NCBI GenBank assembly: GCA_945885345.1
Contig: CAMCYP010000023.1
Span: 1-54,929, forward strand
Direction of reading: 5' to 3'
DNA: 54,929 nt
DNA from: Bordetella parapertussis
Lineage (GTDB): Bacteria > Pseudomonadota > Gammaproteobacteria > Burkholderiales > SG8-41
The position numbers were made by a program, and so were the translations under genes. Shown here piece by piece: positions 1 to 9,694 of this stretch. Position 1 is the stretch's first letter; each line of letters starts with the position of its first letter. Below the pieces are notes generated by a model. That model saw nothing but the letters and a program-made list of their open reading frames with translations. It was not told where the DNA came from and ran no database searches.

Positions 1-134
1 GGCCCGCGGCCACCCGCCTGGGATGTTGAGAAAAATGTGGGCGCAATCAAATCAAAATCCCGCTCTGCCCGCATCCGCTCCACGAGCACCGAGCCGACCA
101 TGCCGCGCCAACCGATGATACCGACCTTCTTCAT
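1..134 (-). CDS. asd: Aspartate-semialdehyde dehydrogenase, N-terminal part (runs off the window)
   Basis: Only the first 44 codons are present; the gene continues past base 1. The protein reduces aspartyl phosphate to aspartate semialdehyde for lysine, threonine and methionine synthesis. The visible start MKKVGIIGWRGMVGSVL is the NADP-binding Rossmann glycine motif (GWRGMVG) typical of proteobacterial Asd. The ATG at 134 is preceded by AGGTG at a suitable distance. It follows leuB on the same strand after a 55-base AT-rich spacer, as in the leuCDB-asd order known from betaproteobacteria. The identification rests on a short N-terminus but the motif is distinctive. Confidence 0.9.
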   Translation of the reverse strand, partial: MKKVGIIGWRGMVGSVLVERMRAERDFDLIAPTFFSTSQAGGRG

Positions 135-156
135 AAAAACACCTTTTAAAACAATA

Positions 157-181
157 TATTACAACAAATTTATTACAACAA
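157..181. repeat. Pair of 11-bp direct repeats in the leuB-asd spacer
   Basis: TATTACAACAA occurs at 157-167 and again at 171-181, a 14-base period, inside the AT-rich spacer between leuB and asd. The copies are identical. It may be chance in an AT-rich stretch, or a protein-binding or RNA feature upstream of asd. Confidence 0.5.
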
Positions 182-189
182 GCGATTGA

Positions 190-1254
190 TTACAGCGCCG
201 CAACCACTGCATCACCCATTTCGACGGTACCAACTTTACGCGCACCAGGTTCGTCAATGTCCGGTGTGCGGTAACCCGCCGCCAGCACGCTCTTGACTGC
301 CGCCTCGATGCGGTAAGCCCACTCGTCCTTGTTGAACGTATACCGCAGCATCATCGCTGTCGAGAGGATGGTGGCCAGCGGATTGGCGATGTTCTTGCCG
401 GCGATATCGGGGGCGGAACCGTGAATCGGCTCGTACAGTCCGCCACCACCGGAATTGAGCGAGGCCGAGGGCAGCATGCCGATCGAACCGGTCAGCATTG
501 AGGCTTCATCCGACAGAATGTCACCGAAAATGTTGCCAGTGACAATGACATCAAACTGTTTGGGATTGCGCACCAGTTGCATCGCCGCGTTGTCCACATA
601 CATATGCGACAGCGCCACCTGCGGATATTGTTTTGCAACGTCGGTGACGATCTCGCGCCAGAAACGGCTGGTCTCGAGCACGTTTTCCTTGTCCACCGAA
701 CACAGTTTCTTGCCGCGCTTCATCGCCGTCTGGAATCCCACTTCGGCGATGCGACGGATCTCAGGCTCCGAATACAGCATGGTGTCGTAACCTTCGCGCT
801 CACCACGCGCATTGTCGCGCCGGCCACGCGGCTCGCCGAAATAAATGTCACCAGTCAGTTCGCGGATGATCATCAGGTCAAGGCCCGACACCACCTCGGG
901 TTTCAGCGTCGATGCGCTGACCAGCTCCGGATACAGCACCGCCGGACGCAGGTTGGCAAACAACCCGAGCTCCTTGCGGATGCGCAGGATGCCCTGCTCC
1001 GGGCGCTGCGGTCGCGGCAGCGCGTCGTACTTCGGTCCGCCGACGGCTCCGCACAACACCGCGTCGGCCTCCTTCGCCAGTTTCAGCGTTGACGGCGGCA
1101 GCGGATCACCATGCGCGTCAAACCCGGCACCACCGAACGGGGCCTCTTCGAATTCCAGCTTCAAACCATCCGCCGCCAGGCGGCGCAAGACCTTCAGCGC
1201 CTGACCAACGATTTCGGGACCGATACCGTCACCGGCGAGTACTGCGATTTTCAT
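190..1254 (-). CDS. leuB: 3-isopropylmalate dehydrogenase
   Basis: This enzyme oxidatively decarboxylates 3-isopropylmalate in leucine biosynthesis, using NAD in the cytoplasm. The 354-residue length matches the family. The sequence opens with the conserved [14 protein letters not shown] and carries the substrate and metal region with DNAAMQL and [15 protein letters not shown], followed by the NAD-binding GSAPDIAGK motif. The ATG at 1254 gives the expected N-terminus. It lies downstream of leuD after a 104-base spacer that contains a strong hairpin, and upstream of asd, so it is probably cotranscribed with leuC, leuD and asd. Confidence 0.97.
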   Translation of the reverse strand: MKIAVLAGDGIGPEIVGQALKVLRRLAADGLKLEFEEAPFGGAGFDAHGDPLPPSTLKLAKEADAVLCGAVGGPKYDALPRPQRPEQGILRIRKELGLFANLRPAVLYPELVSASTLKPEVVSGLDLMIIRELTGDIYFGEPRGRRDNARGEREGYDTMLYSEPEIRRIAEVGFQTAMKRGKKLCSVDKENVLETSRFWREIVTDVAKQYPQVALSHMYVDNAAMQLVRNPKQFDVIVTGNIFGDILSDEASMLTGSIGMLPSASLNSGGGGLYEPIHGSAPDIAGKNIANPLATILSTAMMLRYTFNKDEWAYRIEAAVKSVLAAGYRTPDIDEPGARKVGTVEMGDAVVAAL

Positions 1255-1294
1255 TTCAAAATCCGTGTAAAAACAATTGAAAGAGAGAAGGGGA

Positions 1295-1340
1295 AATGAG
1301 TAAAAGCGTTTGGCGCCGCCCGTTCACGCTTTCACTCATT
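1295..1340 (-). other. Intercistronic hairpin between leuD and leuB
   Basis: Bases 1295-1308 and 1327-1340 form an inverted repeat of 14 positions around an 18-base loop. Read on the minus strand, the arms are AATGAGTGAAAGCG and CGCTTTTACTCATT, which pair along their full length with one G-U wobble. On the plus strand the same position is an A-C mismatch, so the fold suits the leu transcript. There is no U-run after the stem, so it does not look like a simple intrinsic terminator. A role in mRNA processing or in relative expression of leuD and leuB is an inference. Confidence 0.6.
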
Positions 1341-1358
1341 CACAACTTCACGCATCAA

Positions 1359-1994
1359 CTAAAACAACCAGGGCTGCGCCGTCTTGTGTTTCGCCTCGAA
1401 CGCGCGAATGTCGTCGGCGTGCGCCAGCGTCAGGCCGATGTCATCCAGCCCGTTCAGCATGCAATGCTTGCGGTGCGGGTCGATATCGAAGCTGTAGCTT
1501 TCGCCGGAAGGCGTGCTCACCGTCTGCTGCTCGAGGTCGATCGCCAACCGGTAACCCTCGCTGGCCTCCGTTTCGCGGAACAGCTTGTCGACGGTCTTCA
1601 GGTCGAGCGTGATCAGCAGCAAGCCGTTCTTCAGGCTGTTGTTGTAAAAAATATCGGCAAAACTCGGCGCGATGATGGTCTGGATGCCGAATTGCAACAG
1701 CGCCCAGGGCGCATGTTCACGCGACGAACCGCAGCCGAAGTTTTCCCGTGCCAGCAGCACCGTGGCGCCCTCAAAACGCTTTCGGTTCAGTACGAAATCC
1801 GCGTTCAGCGGACGACCGGTGCTGTCGGAATCCGGCTCGCCGCGGTCGAGATAACGCCATTCGTCAAACAGGTTCGGACCGAAGCCCGTACGCTTGATCG
1901 ATTTCAGGAACTGCTTGGGGATGATCGCGTCGGTATCGACATTGGCACGATCGAGCGGCGCAACCAGCCCCTCTTTGCGAACGAACTTTTCCAT
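1359..1994 (-). CDS. leuD: 3-isopropylmalate dehydratase small subunit
   Basis: This is the small (swivel) subunit of isopropylmalate isomerase, which works with LeuC to convert 2- to 3-isopropylmalate. The 211-residue length is normal. The start [20 protein letters not shown], the segment [13 protein letters not shown] and the motif [14 protein letters not shown] are diagnostic. The ATG at 1994 lies three bases after the stop codon of the entericidin-like gene, and no strong Shine-Dalgarno sequence is visible, so translation is probably coupled to the upstream gene. Confidence 0.97.
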   Translation of the reverse strand: MEKFVRKEGLVAPLDRANVDTDAIIPKQFLKSIKRTGFGPNLFDEWRYLDRGEPDSDSTGRPLNADFVLNRKRFEGATVLLARENFGCGSSREHAPWALLQFGIQTIIAPSFADIFYNNSLKNGLLLITLDLKTVDKLFRETEASEGYRLAIDLEQQTVSTPSGESYSFDIDPHRKHCMLNGLDDIGLTLAHADDIRAFEAKHKTAQPWLF

Positions 1995-1997
1995 GAC

Positions 1998-2120
1998 TTA
2001 TTGCGCTTTGCGCTGAATGGCCTCGCCGGTTTTCTCAACATCCTTGCCGAGGCCCTGCATGGTATTGCAACCTGCGAGTACCACAGCTGCCAACACAATC
2101 AAACACGCGATACGTTTCAT
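1998..2120 (-). CDS. Entericidin A/B-like small lipoprotein inside the leu operon
   Basis: This 40-residue protein starts MKRIACLIVLAAVVLAGC, a short signal peptide with a lipobox (LAGC, Cys18) for lipidation. The mature part is NTMQGLGKDVEKTGEAIQ, which matches the pattern of entericidin family lipoproteins (NTxxGxGxDxxxxGxxI). The ATG at 2120 is chosen because TGAGGAG, which overlaps the leuC stop codon, sits six bases upstream; the in-frame ATG at 2126 would leave no spacer. It fills the gap between leuC and leuD, an arrangement known from betaproteobacteria. Entericidins are linked to envelope stress and bacteriolysis, but the role here is unknown. Confidence 0.85.
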   Translation of the reverse strand: MKRIACLIVLAAVVLAGCNTMQGLGKDVEKTGEAIQRKAQ

Positions 2121-2130
2121 GCTCATCTCC

Positions 2131-3549
2131 TCAGTCAAGATTACGAACATCAACAAAATGCCCGGTAACGGCTGCTGCTGCCGCCATCGCCGGACTCACC
2201 AGATGCGTTCTGCCACCCGGGCCCTGACGGCCTTCAAAATTGCGGTTGGAGGTTGAAGCGCAGCGCTCGCCCGGGCTCAACTGGTCCTCGTTCATGCCGA
2301 GGCACATCGAGCAACCCGGCTCGCGCCATTCAAAGCCGGCTTCAACGAAAATCTTGTCCAGCCCTTCCTGCTCGGCCTGTGCTTTCACCAGACCGGAACC
2401 GGGAACCACCATCGCCAGCTTTACGTTAGCCGCAACCTTGCGCCCCTTGGCCACGGCCGCCGCTGCGCGGATATCCTCAATGCGCGAATTGGTGCAGGCG
2501 CCGATGAACACCTTGTCGACAAGAATCTCGGTAATCGGCGTGTTCGGCTTCAGATCCATGTATTTCAGCGCGCGTGCATAGCCCTCCCGTTTCACCGGGT
2601 TGGTTTCCTGTGCGGGATCCGGCACCCGGCCGCTCACCGTGGTCACCATCTCCGGTGAAGTACCCCAGGTCACCTGCGGCACGATGTCTTCGGCGCGCAA
2701 AGTAATTACTGCATCGAATTTGGCGTCCTTATCGCTGGTCAGCGTGCGCCAGTAAGCGGCCGCTTTGTCCCACAGTGCGCCGGTCGGCGAAAACATGCGG
2801 CCCTTGCAGTACTCGATGGTCTTGTCGTCTACCGCGACCATGCCCGTGCGTGCGCCGGCTTCAATCGCCATATTGCACAGGGTCATGCGCCCTTCCATGC
2901 TCAAACCACGGATCGCACTGCCGGTGAATTCGATGGCATAACCGGTGCCGCCTGCCGTGCCGATCTTGCCGATGATTGCCAGCGCAACGTCTTTCGCCGT
3001 GACGCCGTTGCCCAGCTTGCCCTCGACAGCGACATTCATGTTCTTGTACTTCTTCATCACCATGCACTGCGTGGCGAGAACGTGCTCGACTTCGCTGGTG
3101 CCGATGCCGAAGGCCAGCGCACCGAACGCGCCGTGGGTGCTGGTATGCGAATCACCACAGACCACCGTCATACCCGGCAGCGTCGCGCCGTTCTCCGGCC
3201 CGATCACATGCACGATGCCCTGACGCTTGTCGAGGAAAGGAAAATAGACCTTGGCCTTGAATTCCTTGATGTTCTTGTCCAGCGTCTCAATCTGCAGCCG
3301 CGACACCTTGTCAGTGATGCCGTCGAGGCCCCTGTCCCAGTTGCGCGTCGGCGTGTTGTGGTCAGCGGTTGCCACCACGGAATCGGAGCGCCAAACCGGG
3401 CGTCCTGCCAGTTTCAGACCTTCGTAAGCCTGTGGACTGGTGACTTCGTGCACCAGATGGCGGTCGATGTAAATCATTGCCGTCCCGTCCGCTTCTTCGC
3501 GCACAAGATGGGCGTCCCAGAGTTTGTCGTAAAGGGTTTTGCCTGCCAT
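2131..3549 (-). CDS. leuC: 3-isopropylmalate dehydratase large subunit
   Basis: This is the iron-sulfur subunit of isopropylmalate isomerase. It shows the aconitase-family cluster ligands: one Cys in [12 protein letters not shown] and two in [11 protein letters not shown]. The phrase [21 protein letters not shown] is diagnostic of LeuC. The start [16 protein letters not shown] at 3549 is the family consensus and gives 472 residues. An in-frame ATG at 3585 would add twelve residues that are not conserved in the family. The stop codon overlaps the ribosome-binding site of the entericidin-like gene. The gene starts 45 bases after the MFS transporter gene on the same strand. Confidence 0.96.
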   Translation of the reverse strand: MAGKTLYDKLWDAHLVREEADGTAMIYIDRHLVHEVTSPQAYEGLKLAGRPVWRSDSVVATADHNTPTRNWDRGLDGITDKVSRLQIETLDKNIKEFKAKVYFPFLDKRQGIVHVIGPENGATLPGMTVVCGDSHTSTHGAFGALAFGIGTSEVEHVLATQCMVMKKYKNMNVAVEGKLGNGVTAKDVALAIIGKIGTAGGTGYAIEFTGSAIRGLSMEGRMTLCNMAIEAGARTGMVAVDDKTIEYCKGRMFSPTGALWDKAAAYWRTLTSDKDAKFDAVITLRAEDIVPQVTWGTSPEMVTTVSGRVPDPAQETNPVKREGYARALKYMDLKPNTPITEILVDKVFIGACTNSRIEDIRAAAAVAKGRKVAANVKLAMVVPGSGLVKAQAEQEGLDKIFVEAGFEWREPGCSMCLGMNEDQLSPGERCASTSNRNFEGRQGPGGRTHLVSPAMAAAAAVTGHFVDVRNLD

Positions 3550-3593
3550 GGAAATACCGTTCGGGTGCCAAGCTGTTGAAACCATGGATTATC

Positions 3594-4751
3594 TCACAGG
3601 GCGGCCCCTGCTTTCAGCCCGCGCCACAGTACGGTCGTCGCCAGCATCGCGCAGCCCGCTGCGAGCGTAAACGTCAGTCCGGCACCCAGCCCACCCCAAG
3701 CATAGCCACTGGCCAGCCCGCCAATCGCCCCGCCGAGTCCATAGGCCAGACTGCCGTAAATCGCCTGGCCGCGCGCCTGATGACGGCCGCGAAACAGCTT
3801 GTGCACCACGCCGATGGCCGCAGCATGGAAGGAACCGAAACTCGCCGCATGCAGGGTCTGCGCCGCCAGCAACAGCCATACGCTGTTCGCGCCCCAGCCG
3901 ATGACGACAAAACGCAAGGCCGCCAGCAGCGTGCTGGTGATCAGGATCTGGCGCAGCGTGAACGCGCGATACAGATGCGACATCCACACAAAAATGCCGA
4001 TCTCGCTGATCACGCCCAGCGCCCACAGCCAGCCAGCCAGCGATTTGCTGTAGCCGTGGCCAACGAGGTGGATGGTATAAAACGTGTAATACGGCCCATG
4101 CGCCGCAGCCATCAGCGCCGAAGCCGCGACGATGGCGATGACTGCCGGCTGGCGCACGATATGCCACACCGTACGGTCGTCTCCGGGATGCGGCACGGCC
4201 GGCGCTTCCGCCACCACGCAGGACAGCAGCAGCATGCAGGCCATCAAACCGGCGATCACCCACAGCACGGCGCGGGGGTTGAAGAAATCCAGCAGATAAC
4301 CGACCGCCACCACCGCGGCAATAAAACCCACCGAGCCCCAGACGCGGATGCGGCCGTAACGCGCGGTTTCATCACCGAGATGCGACAGCGTGGTCGCCTC
4401 CACCAGCGGCAGCGCCGCACTCCAGAAAAACGTCATCACGAACAGCACCGTGCACAGCAGAGCAAAACTCTCGCCGGCAAACACGCCGAGAAACGCCAGC
4501 GTACCGACGGCGCCGGACCAGCGCACGACATGAATGCGCCGCCCGCTGCGATCTGCCAGCCAGCCCCACAGATGCGGCGCGAGAATGCGCGTCAGTTGCG
4601 GCAGCGCCATCAGCATGCCGATCTCGACGGCACTCATGCCGACCGAATTCAGGTACAGCGCAAAAAACGGCGCGAAGGCGCCGAGATAGGCGAAGTAAAA
4701 GAAGTAAAAGGAAGAGAGGTTGAAATAGATCGGCTTGGGCACAGGCGGCAC
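3594..4751 (-). CDS. MFS transporter, HcaT/3-phenylpropionate transporter-like
   Basis: This 385-residue protein has about twelve hydrophobic segments and belongs to the MFS_1_like group that includes HcaT. The N-terminal YFNLSSFYFFYFAYLGAF and the segment APHLWGWLADRSGRR, which resembles the loop 2-3 signature of the MFS, support this. The substrate is not evident. The start is uncertain: codon 1 at 4751 is GTG, another GTG lies at 4742, no ATG is nearby and no clear Shine-Dalgarno is seen. It lies 50 bases downstream of aroC on the same strand, across an AT-rich spacer with a small AT-only hairpin (4780-4795). Confidence 0.85.
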   Translation of the reverse strand: MPPVPKPIYFNLSSFYFFYFAYLGAFAPFFALYLNSVGMSAVEIGMLMALPQLTRILAPHLWGWLADRSGRRIHVVRWSGAVGTLAFLGVFAGESFALLCTVLFVMTFFWSAALPLVEATTLSHLGDETARYGRIRVWGSVGFIAAVVAVGYLLDFFNPRAVLWVIAGLMACMLLLSCVVAEAPAVPHPGDDRTVWHIVRQPAVIAIVAASALMAAAHGPYYTFYTIHLVGHGYSKSLAGWLWALGVISEIGIFVWMSHLYRAFTLRQILITSTLLAALRFVVIGWGANSVWLLLAAQTLHAASFGSFHAAAIGVVHKLFRGRHQARGQAIYGSLAYGLGGAIGGLASGYAWGGLGAGLTFTLAAGCAMLATTVLWRGLKAGAAL

Positions 4752-4801
4752 CGTGCGCAGGACACACGGTATTTATAACCTATTATTTTTAATAGATTAT
4801 T

Positions 4802-5965
4802 TTATGCTTCGTCAGGGTCGGGGTTTTCCGCCGCAGCCGCCGCGCGCAGTTTCTCGATCACGCCCGCCGGCGCTTGCGCGGCAATGACCGGCGTGCCGCT
4901 GCGCACATCCGCGTTCTGCGCACGATGGCGCAGCGCGTGATCCATCAGCGTCAGCGCCAGCATCGCCTCGCAGATCGGTGTCGCGCGAATGCCGACACAG
5001 GGATCGTGGCGGCCGTGGGTTTCGATCATCGCCGCATTACCGGCGGTGTCGATGGTGTGGCGCGCAAGGCGAATGCTCGACGTCGGCTTCACTGCGACAT
5101 TGACGATGATGTCCTGCCCGGTGGAGATGCCGCCGAGCACACCACCCGCGTTGTTGGACACAAAACCCTGAGTCGTCATTTCGTCGGAGTGTTCCGTACC
5201 CTTTTGCGCAACCGCGGCAAAGCCGGCGCCGATCTCGACGCCCTTCACTGCGTTGATGCTCATCATGTTGTAAGCGATATCGGCATCGAGTTTGTCGTAC
5301 ACCGGTTCGCCGAGGCCCACCGGCACGCTGGTCGCGACCGTAGTGATTTTTGCGCCGACGGAATCTCCGGACTTGCGCAGCTTGTCCATGAAGGTTTCCA
5401 ACTCGTCGACGATCTGCGCGTTCGGCGCGAAGAACGGGTTGTTGCCGACTTCATCCCAGGTCACGAACGGGATTTCCACCGGGCCGAGCTGCGACATGTA
5501 GCCGCGGATCACCGTGCCGTATTTTTCATGCAGCCATTTTTTCGCGATCGCACCCGCCGCCACGCGCACCGCGGTCTCACGCGCCGACTGGCGCCCGCCG
5601 CCGCGGTAATCGCGAATGCCGTATTTCTGCCAGTAGGTGTAATCGGCATGGCCCGGGCGGAACAGATCCTTGATCTTGCCGTAGTCCTTGCTTTTCGCAT
5701 CGGTGTTGCGGATCAGCAAGCCGATGGGTGTGCCGGTGGTTTTACCTTCGAACACGCCGGAGAGGATTTCAACCTTGTCTTCTTCGCGCCGCTGCGTGAC
5801 ATGGCGCGACGTTCCAGGTTTGCGCCGGTCGAGTTCAAGCTGGATATCGGCCTCGCTCAGCGCCAGTCCCGGCGGGCAGCCGTCCACCACGCAGCCGATC
5901 GCCGGCCCGTGCGATTCGCCGAAAGAAGTAACGCAGAACAAGGTACCCAGCGTGCTGCCCGACAT
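4802..5965 (-). CDS. aroC: Chorismate synthase
   Basis: This enzyme makes chorismate from 5-enolpyruvylshikimate 3-phosphate using reduced FMN, the last common step to aromatic amino acids. The N-terminus [20 protein letters not shown] contains the family signature GESHG. RRPG-type chemistry is represented by [25 protein letters not shown], described here in two parts: DRRKPGTS and [22 protein letters not shown] and [17 protein letters not shown] are also conserved. The length of 387 residues is normal for the long bacterial form. GGAG lies about ten bases ahead of the ATG. Confidence 0.97.
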   Translation of the reverse strand: MSGSTLGTLFCVTSFGESHGPAIGCVVDGCPPGLALSEADIQLELDRRKPGTSRHVTQRREEDKVEILSGVFEGKTTGTPIGLLIRNTDAKSKDYGKIKDLFRPGHADYTYWQKYGIRDYRGGGRQSARETAVRVAAGAIAKKWLHEKYGTVIRGYMSQLGPVEIPFVTWDEVGNNPFFAPNAQIVDELETFMDKLRKSGDSVGAKITTVATSVPVGLGEPVYDKLDADIAYNMMSINAVKGVEIGAGFAAVAQKGTEHSDEMTTQGFVSNNAGGVLGGISTGQDIIVNVAVKPTSSIRLARHTIDTAGNAAMIETHGRHDPCVGIRATPICEAMLALTLMDHALRHRAQNADVRSGTPVIAAQAPAGVIEKLRAAAAAENPDPDEA

Positions 5966-6032
5966 GGCTGAAAAACTCCATTAAAATCAAGCACGAAGTT
6001 TATCATAGCCGTTACGGTGACCAAGGCGCGAT

Positions 6033-6218
6033 ATGAGCGAGAAACCAGACCCCGAAAAGATCAAGGGCCCCGGCGGGCTGAACATGCGCGAACTGCATGA
6101 ACTGGTGAAGCAAAGCCACGCCCGCGATCAGGCCGGCCGCGCGCCGAACGCGCTCAAACAGCCACAAAGTCGCTGGCAGCGGCTGGCGCGTTACGTCTGG
6201 GATAAAAAACGCGGTTAA
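6033..6218 (+). CDS. Small hypothetical protein, 61 aa
   Basis: I do not recognise this family. It encodes a highly charged, Lys- and Arg-rich cytoplasmic protein that starts MSEKPDPEKIKGPGGLNM and ends RYVWDKKRG. AAGGCG sits a few bases upstream of the ATG. It is divergent from aroC and stops two bases before the aminopeptidase gene, which reads the other way. The neat fit between two conserved genes, plus the ribosome-binding site, argues that it is real. A perfect 7-bp inverted repeat (6226-6242) follows the stop, without a T-run. Confidence 0.6.
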   Translation: MSEKPDPEKIKGPGGLNMRELHELVKQSHARDQAGRAPNALKQPQSRWQRLARYVWDKKRG

Positions 6219-6220
6219 GT

Positions 6221-7660
6221 TCAGCGGCCTTTCAGAAAGGCCAAACCCCAGGCCACACCGAATCCAGTGCAGTCCGTCGCCACTGCACCCAGCCCGCCCT
6301 TGCAGCTGTGCGCCGACAGGTCCATGTGGATCCACGGCGTCTTGTCGGTAAAGCGCTGCAACAGCCGCGCCGCGAGAATATGGTCGGCTTCGCCATCCAG
6401 CGTACACTGTTTGACGTCGGCCACGGCGCTGTCCAGCGCGCTGTCGTAATCCTCATCCATCGGAAACGCGCAGAGTCTTTCGCCGGCATCCACACCGGCC
6501 TTCAGCGCCTGGGCGGCCAGCACCTCACTGGTTGCGAAGATGCCGCTGTAGCGACTGCCCAGCGCAACATGCATGGAACCGGTCAGGGTCGCGAAATCGA
6601 CGATCACGCCGGGTTTCGCTTTCGCCGCCAGCGTCAGCGTATCGGCCAGCACCATGCGCCCCTCGGCATCGGTATGCACGATTTCGATGGTGGTGCCGTT
6701 CAGCGCAGTAACAATGTCGTTCTGCTTGTAGGCACGCGGACTGAGGTGGTTCTGCGCCAGCGCCAGCCAGCAGTCGATGTTGACCTTGAGTCCGGCTTCC
6801 GTCGCCGCGGCGAGTATGCCCAGCGCCACCGCCGAGCCGTTCATGTCCTCGTGCATGCCCTGCATGTAACGCGCGGGCTTCAGGTTGTGCCCGCCGGTGT
6901 CGAAACAGATGCCTTTGCCAACCAGCGCCACGGTTTTTTTCGCGCCGCGCGGCCGGTAATGCAGGCGCACGATGGCCGCGTCTTTTTCATCGCTGCCCTG
7001 CGCCACCGCGCAGAACGCACCGGCGCCCATGCGCTTCAGTTTGTTGTAGTCATACTCTTCACGCGTCCAGCCGTATTCACGCGCAATCCCGCGCAATCGC
7101 TGGCGATAAACACGGGGCGTCAGCTCGTTCGGCGCCAATACCGTCAGTTCGCGACACAGTTGGCTGCCTTCCGCCACCGCTCGCGCCTGCGCAAAACCGT
7201 CAGCAGACTTGTGCCCCCGCATCAGGATCCTGCGCAAAGGTTTCCCTGCGGGTTTTTTCTTGCGCTGGGGCAGCGGCGTACCGTTGACCCACAGTACATA
7301 AGCGGCGAGTTCGGCCAGCGCGCGCCGCCCAGTACCGGGACCGGAGATCAGCACCGTGATTTCTTCCGGATGTTCGGCGAGCAATATGCCAACCGCCTTG
7401 CGCATGACGGTCTGCTGCTCGAATGCGGATTTTTTCAGGTCAGGCGCCACCCATACCGCCAACGCGCCATCCGGTGTCTGCGCACTGACAGTCACATCCA
7501 GAGTTTTTTTGCCGCGGCGGGACAAGGCACGGGCCAGCGTATCGCCCAGCGGCAGCGTTGACGGCGCAGTGCCGGCCGGCGCCACGATCAGCAGGTGTTT
7601 TGCCCGGGCGAGTTCGCGCGCGGCGGTCAGACTGCCCTGAGTATGCAACTTGGCCAGCAT
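6221..7660 (-). CDS. Leucyl aminopeptidase family (M17) metallopeptidase
   Basis: This protein removes N-terminal residues from peptides using two divalent metals. The C-terminal catalytic domain shows [10 protein letters not shown] (Lys and Asp ligands), HEDMNGSAV (Asp) and HTDAEGRM (Asp, Glu and the catalytic Arg). In most M17 enzymes the last motif reads NTDAEGR, so the Asn-to-His change is unusual. The N-terminal domain is diverged. The ATG at 7660 ([10 protein letters not shown]) is preferred because AGGA lies upstream, giving 479 residues; the reading frame is open to 7705. The promoter region is shared divergently with thyA. Confidence 0.92.
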   Translation of the reverse strand: MLAKLHTQGSLTAARELARAKHLLIVAPAGTAPSTLPLGDTLARALSRRGKKTLDVTVSAQTPDGALAVWVAPDLKKSAFEQQTVMRKAVGILLAEHPEEITVLISGPGTGRRALAELAAYVLWVNGTPLPQRKKKPAGKPLRRILMRGHKSADGFAQARAVAEGSQLCRELTVLAPNELTPRVYRQRLRGIAREYGWTREEYDYNKLKRMGAGAFCAVAQGSDEKDAAIVRLHYRPRGAKKTVALVGKGICFDTGGHNLKPARYMQGMHEDMNGSAVALGILAAATEAGLKVNIDCWLALAQNHLSPRAYKQNDIVTALNGTTIEIVHTDAEGRMVLADTLTLAAKAKPGVIVDFATLTGSMHVALGSRYSGIFATSEVLAAQALKAGVDAGERLCAFPMDEDYDSALDSAVADVKQCTLDGEADHILAARLLQRFTDKTPWIHMDLSAHSCKGGLGAVATDCTGFGVAWGLAFLKGR

Positions 7661-7753
7661 GGTGGAATTTCCTGTGGTGAATTTCGCAGCAATTATAGCG
7701 GTCACGGCCTGTTAAAATCGGCGCGTCAGTCAACGGACTCCATACGATACGCA

Positions 7754-8548
7754 ATGCGCCCCTATCTTGATCTGCTGCGCCATGTGCTCGACAACGGCAC
7801 GCGCAAATCCGACCGCACCGGCACCGGCACGGTCTCCGTGTTCGGTGCCCAGCTGCGTTTCGATCTCAATACCGGTTTTCCGCTGGTGACCACGAAAAAG
7901 GTGCACCTGAAATCGATCATCCATGAACTGCTGTGGTTCCTCAAGGGCGAAACCAACACGCGCTACCTGAAAGAACACGGCGTCACCATCTGGGACGAAT
8001 GGGCCAAGGCCGACGGTGAACTCGGCCCGGTGTACGGCCGCCAGTGGCGCTCATGGCCCGCAGCCGACGGCCGCCACATCGACCAGATCAGTCAGGTGCT
8101 GGAGCAACTGCGCAAGAATCCGGATTCGCGGCGCATGATCGTGTCGGCATGGAATGTCGCCGAGCTCGACCAGATGGCGCTGATGCCCTGCCACGCGTTT
8201 TTCCAGTTCTATGTCGCCGACGGCAAGCTCTCCTGCCAGCTCTACCAGCGCAGTGCCGACATGTTCCTCGGCGTACCTTTCAACATTGCGTCGTACGCGC
8301 TGCTGACCATGATGATCGCCCAGGTCTGCGGACTGAAGCTGGGCGACTTCGTGCATACCTTCGGCGACACGCACATCTATCTGAACCATTTCGACCAGGC
8401 GCACGAACAACTGTCGCGCACACCGCGCCCGCTGCCGGTGATGAAACTGAACCCGGCAGTGAAAGACCTGTTCGCCTTCAAATACGAAGACTTCACGCTG
8501 GAAAATTACGATCCGCATCCGGCGATCCGCGCCCCGGTAGCGGTATGA
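7754..8548 (+). CDS. thyA: Thymidylate synthase
   Basis: It methylates dUMP to dTMP with methylenetetrahydrofolate. At 264 residues it has the length of the E. coli enzyme. The start [25 protein letters not shown] is conserved; the catalytic Cys is in [12 protein letters not shown], and [21 protein letters not shown] is the dUMP-binding segment, quoted here in parts: [17 protein letters not shown]. The ATG at 7754 sits after TAAAAT at 7713-7718, a plausible -10 element. The stop codon overlaps the folA start as ATGA, so the two genes that use and regenerate folate are translationally coupled. Confidence 0.97.
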   Translation: MRPYLDLLRHVLDNGTRKSDRTGTGTVSVFGAQLRFDLNTGFPLVTTKKVHLKSIIHELLWFLKGETNTRYLKEHGVTIWDEWAKADGELGPVYGRQWRSWPAADGRHIDQISQVLEQLRKNPDSRRMIVSAWNVAELDQMALMPCHAFFQFYVADGKLSCQLYQRSADMFLGVPFNIASYALLTMMIAQVCGLKLGDFVHTFGDTHIYLNHFDQAHEQLSRTPRPLPVMKLNPAVKDLFAFKYEDFTLENYDPHPAIRAPVAV

Positions 8549-9054
8549 CGGCGGCAGCAAAGCCCCGCCTGTCGCTGATCGTGGCGATGGCAAAAAATCG
8601 CATCATCGGCGCCAACGGAAAAATTCCCTGGCACTTGCCCAATGAACTGCAGTTATTCAAGCAGGTCACCATGGGTCACCACATCATCATGGGCCGCAAG
8701 ACCTACGAATCAATCAACCGGCTGCTGCCCGGCCGCACTACGGTCATTGTCACGCGGCAGAAGGATTACGCCATTCCCGGCGCAAAAATTGCACATACAC
8801 TGGATGAAGCCGTCGCCTTATGCACCGGCGACAGTGAAATCTTCGTCATCGGCGGCGGTGAGCTCTACCGTGCCGCCATGCCCAAGGCGGACCGTATTTA
8901 CCTGACTGTTGTTGACGCCGAGCCGGCCGGCGATACGCACATGCCCGAATTCGATGCCGCGCAGTGGCGCGTACACAGCACGCAGCGTTACAGCAAAGAT
9001 GAGCGTCACGCCCACGATTACCGTTTCGAAATCCATGACCGCGTGGCCGCTTAG
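8545..9054 (+). CDS. folA: Dihydrofolate reductase
   Basis: It reduces dihydrofolate produced by ThyA. The 169-residue sequence shows [22 protein letters not shown], here in parts: the Met20-loop region [28 protein letters not shown], and the NADPH-binding FVIGGGELY. It starts within the thyA stop codon (four-base overlap) and its 3' end overlaps the start of the next gene by 20 bases. This thyA-folA order is widespread in proteobacteria and supports cotranscription. Confidence 0.97.
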   Translation: MTAAAKPRLSLIVAMAKNRIIGANGKIPWHLPNELQLFKQVTMGHHIIMGRKTYESINRLLPGRTTVIVTRQKDYAIPGAKIAHTLDEAVALCTGDSEIFVIGGGELYRAAMPKADRIYLTVVDAEPAGDTHMPEFDAAQWRVHSTQRYSKDERHAHDYRFEIHDRVAA

Positions 9055-9694
9055 GCTCGCCACACTGCTGTTGCTCTGCGCTGCGTTCGCCGCGCTAGCC
9101 GCTGAATCCCGAATCACCATCAATGACCTGACCGTGCGCGCCGAGGCCGGTGACCGTACGGCGATGCGCGCGCTGGCCGAAGCCTATTACGCCGGCCAGG
9201 ATGGCGCCGAACAGGATTTCGGCAAAGCCGCTGGTTGGTACCGGAAACTGGCGCAAGGCGGTGATGTCCGGGCGCAAACCAGTCTCGGCCTGATGTACGC
9301 GCGCGGTTACGGCGTAAGCAAAAACATGGCGGAAGCCCATCGCTGGTGGAATTTCGCCGCCGCGCAGAATGATCCCGGTGCGCAATTCAACCTCGGGTTG
9401 ACTTATATCCAGGGCCAGGGGGTTGCAACAGATCCCGCCCGCGCCGCCCGCTGGCTCCGTGAAGCCGCGCGCCGCGGGCATGTGCAGGCCCAGTACAACC
9501 TGGGCCTGTTGCTGCACGAGGGCAAAGGTGTTGAACGCAATCCGCAGGAGGCTTATTTCTGGGTCAAGGTTGCCGCGCTGCAGGGCGACGAATACGCACA
9601 ACAGAACCTCGCCCCGCTGGCTGCCGGATTGCCCGAGGAACAGAAACAAGAGGCGGACAACCGGGCTGCGGCATTCACTCCGCTGCGCAGATGA
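9035..9694 (+). CDS. Sel1-like repeat (TPR) exported protein
   Basis: The protein starts [21 protein letters not shown], a signal peptide probably cleaved after ALA, so it is likely periplasmic. The rest is a solenoid of Sel1 repeats; clear copies read AQTSLGLMYARGYGVSKN, AQFNLGLTYIQGQGVATD and AQYNLGLLLHEGKGVERN. Such proteins act as scaffolds; the partner is unknown. The ATG at 9035 lies inside the folA 3' end, giving 219 residues. The 3' end overlaps the convergent ligase gene by 20 bases. Confidence 0.88.
   Translation: MTAWPLRLATLLLLCAAFAALAAESRITINDLTVRAEAGDRTAMRALAEAYYAGQDGAEQDFGKAAGWYRKLAQGGDVRAQTSLGLMYARGYGVSKNMAEAHRWWNFAAAQNDPGAQFNLGLTYIQGQGVATDPARAARWLREAARRGHVQAQYNLGLLLHEGKGVERNPQEAYFWVKVAALQGDEYAQQNLAPLAAGLPEEQKQEADNRAAAFTPLRR

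Noticed and set aside
3477..4778. A 433-codon open frame on the plus strand
   Set aside because: It is antisense to the MFS transporter gene and lacks any recognisable domain.
4780..4795. CTATTA/TAATAG hairpin between aroC and the MFS gene
   Set aside because: The stem is six A-T-rich pairs in an AT-rich spacer and is too weak to call as a terminator.
6226..6242. GGCCTTT/AAAGGCC inverted repeat at the aminopeptidase 3' end
   Set aside because: It lies inside the coding sequence and has no T-run on either strand.
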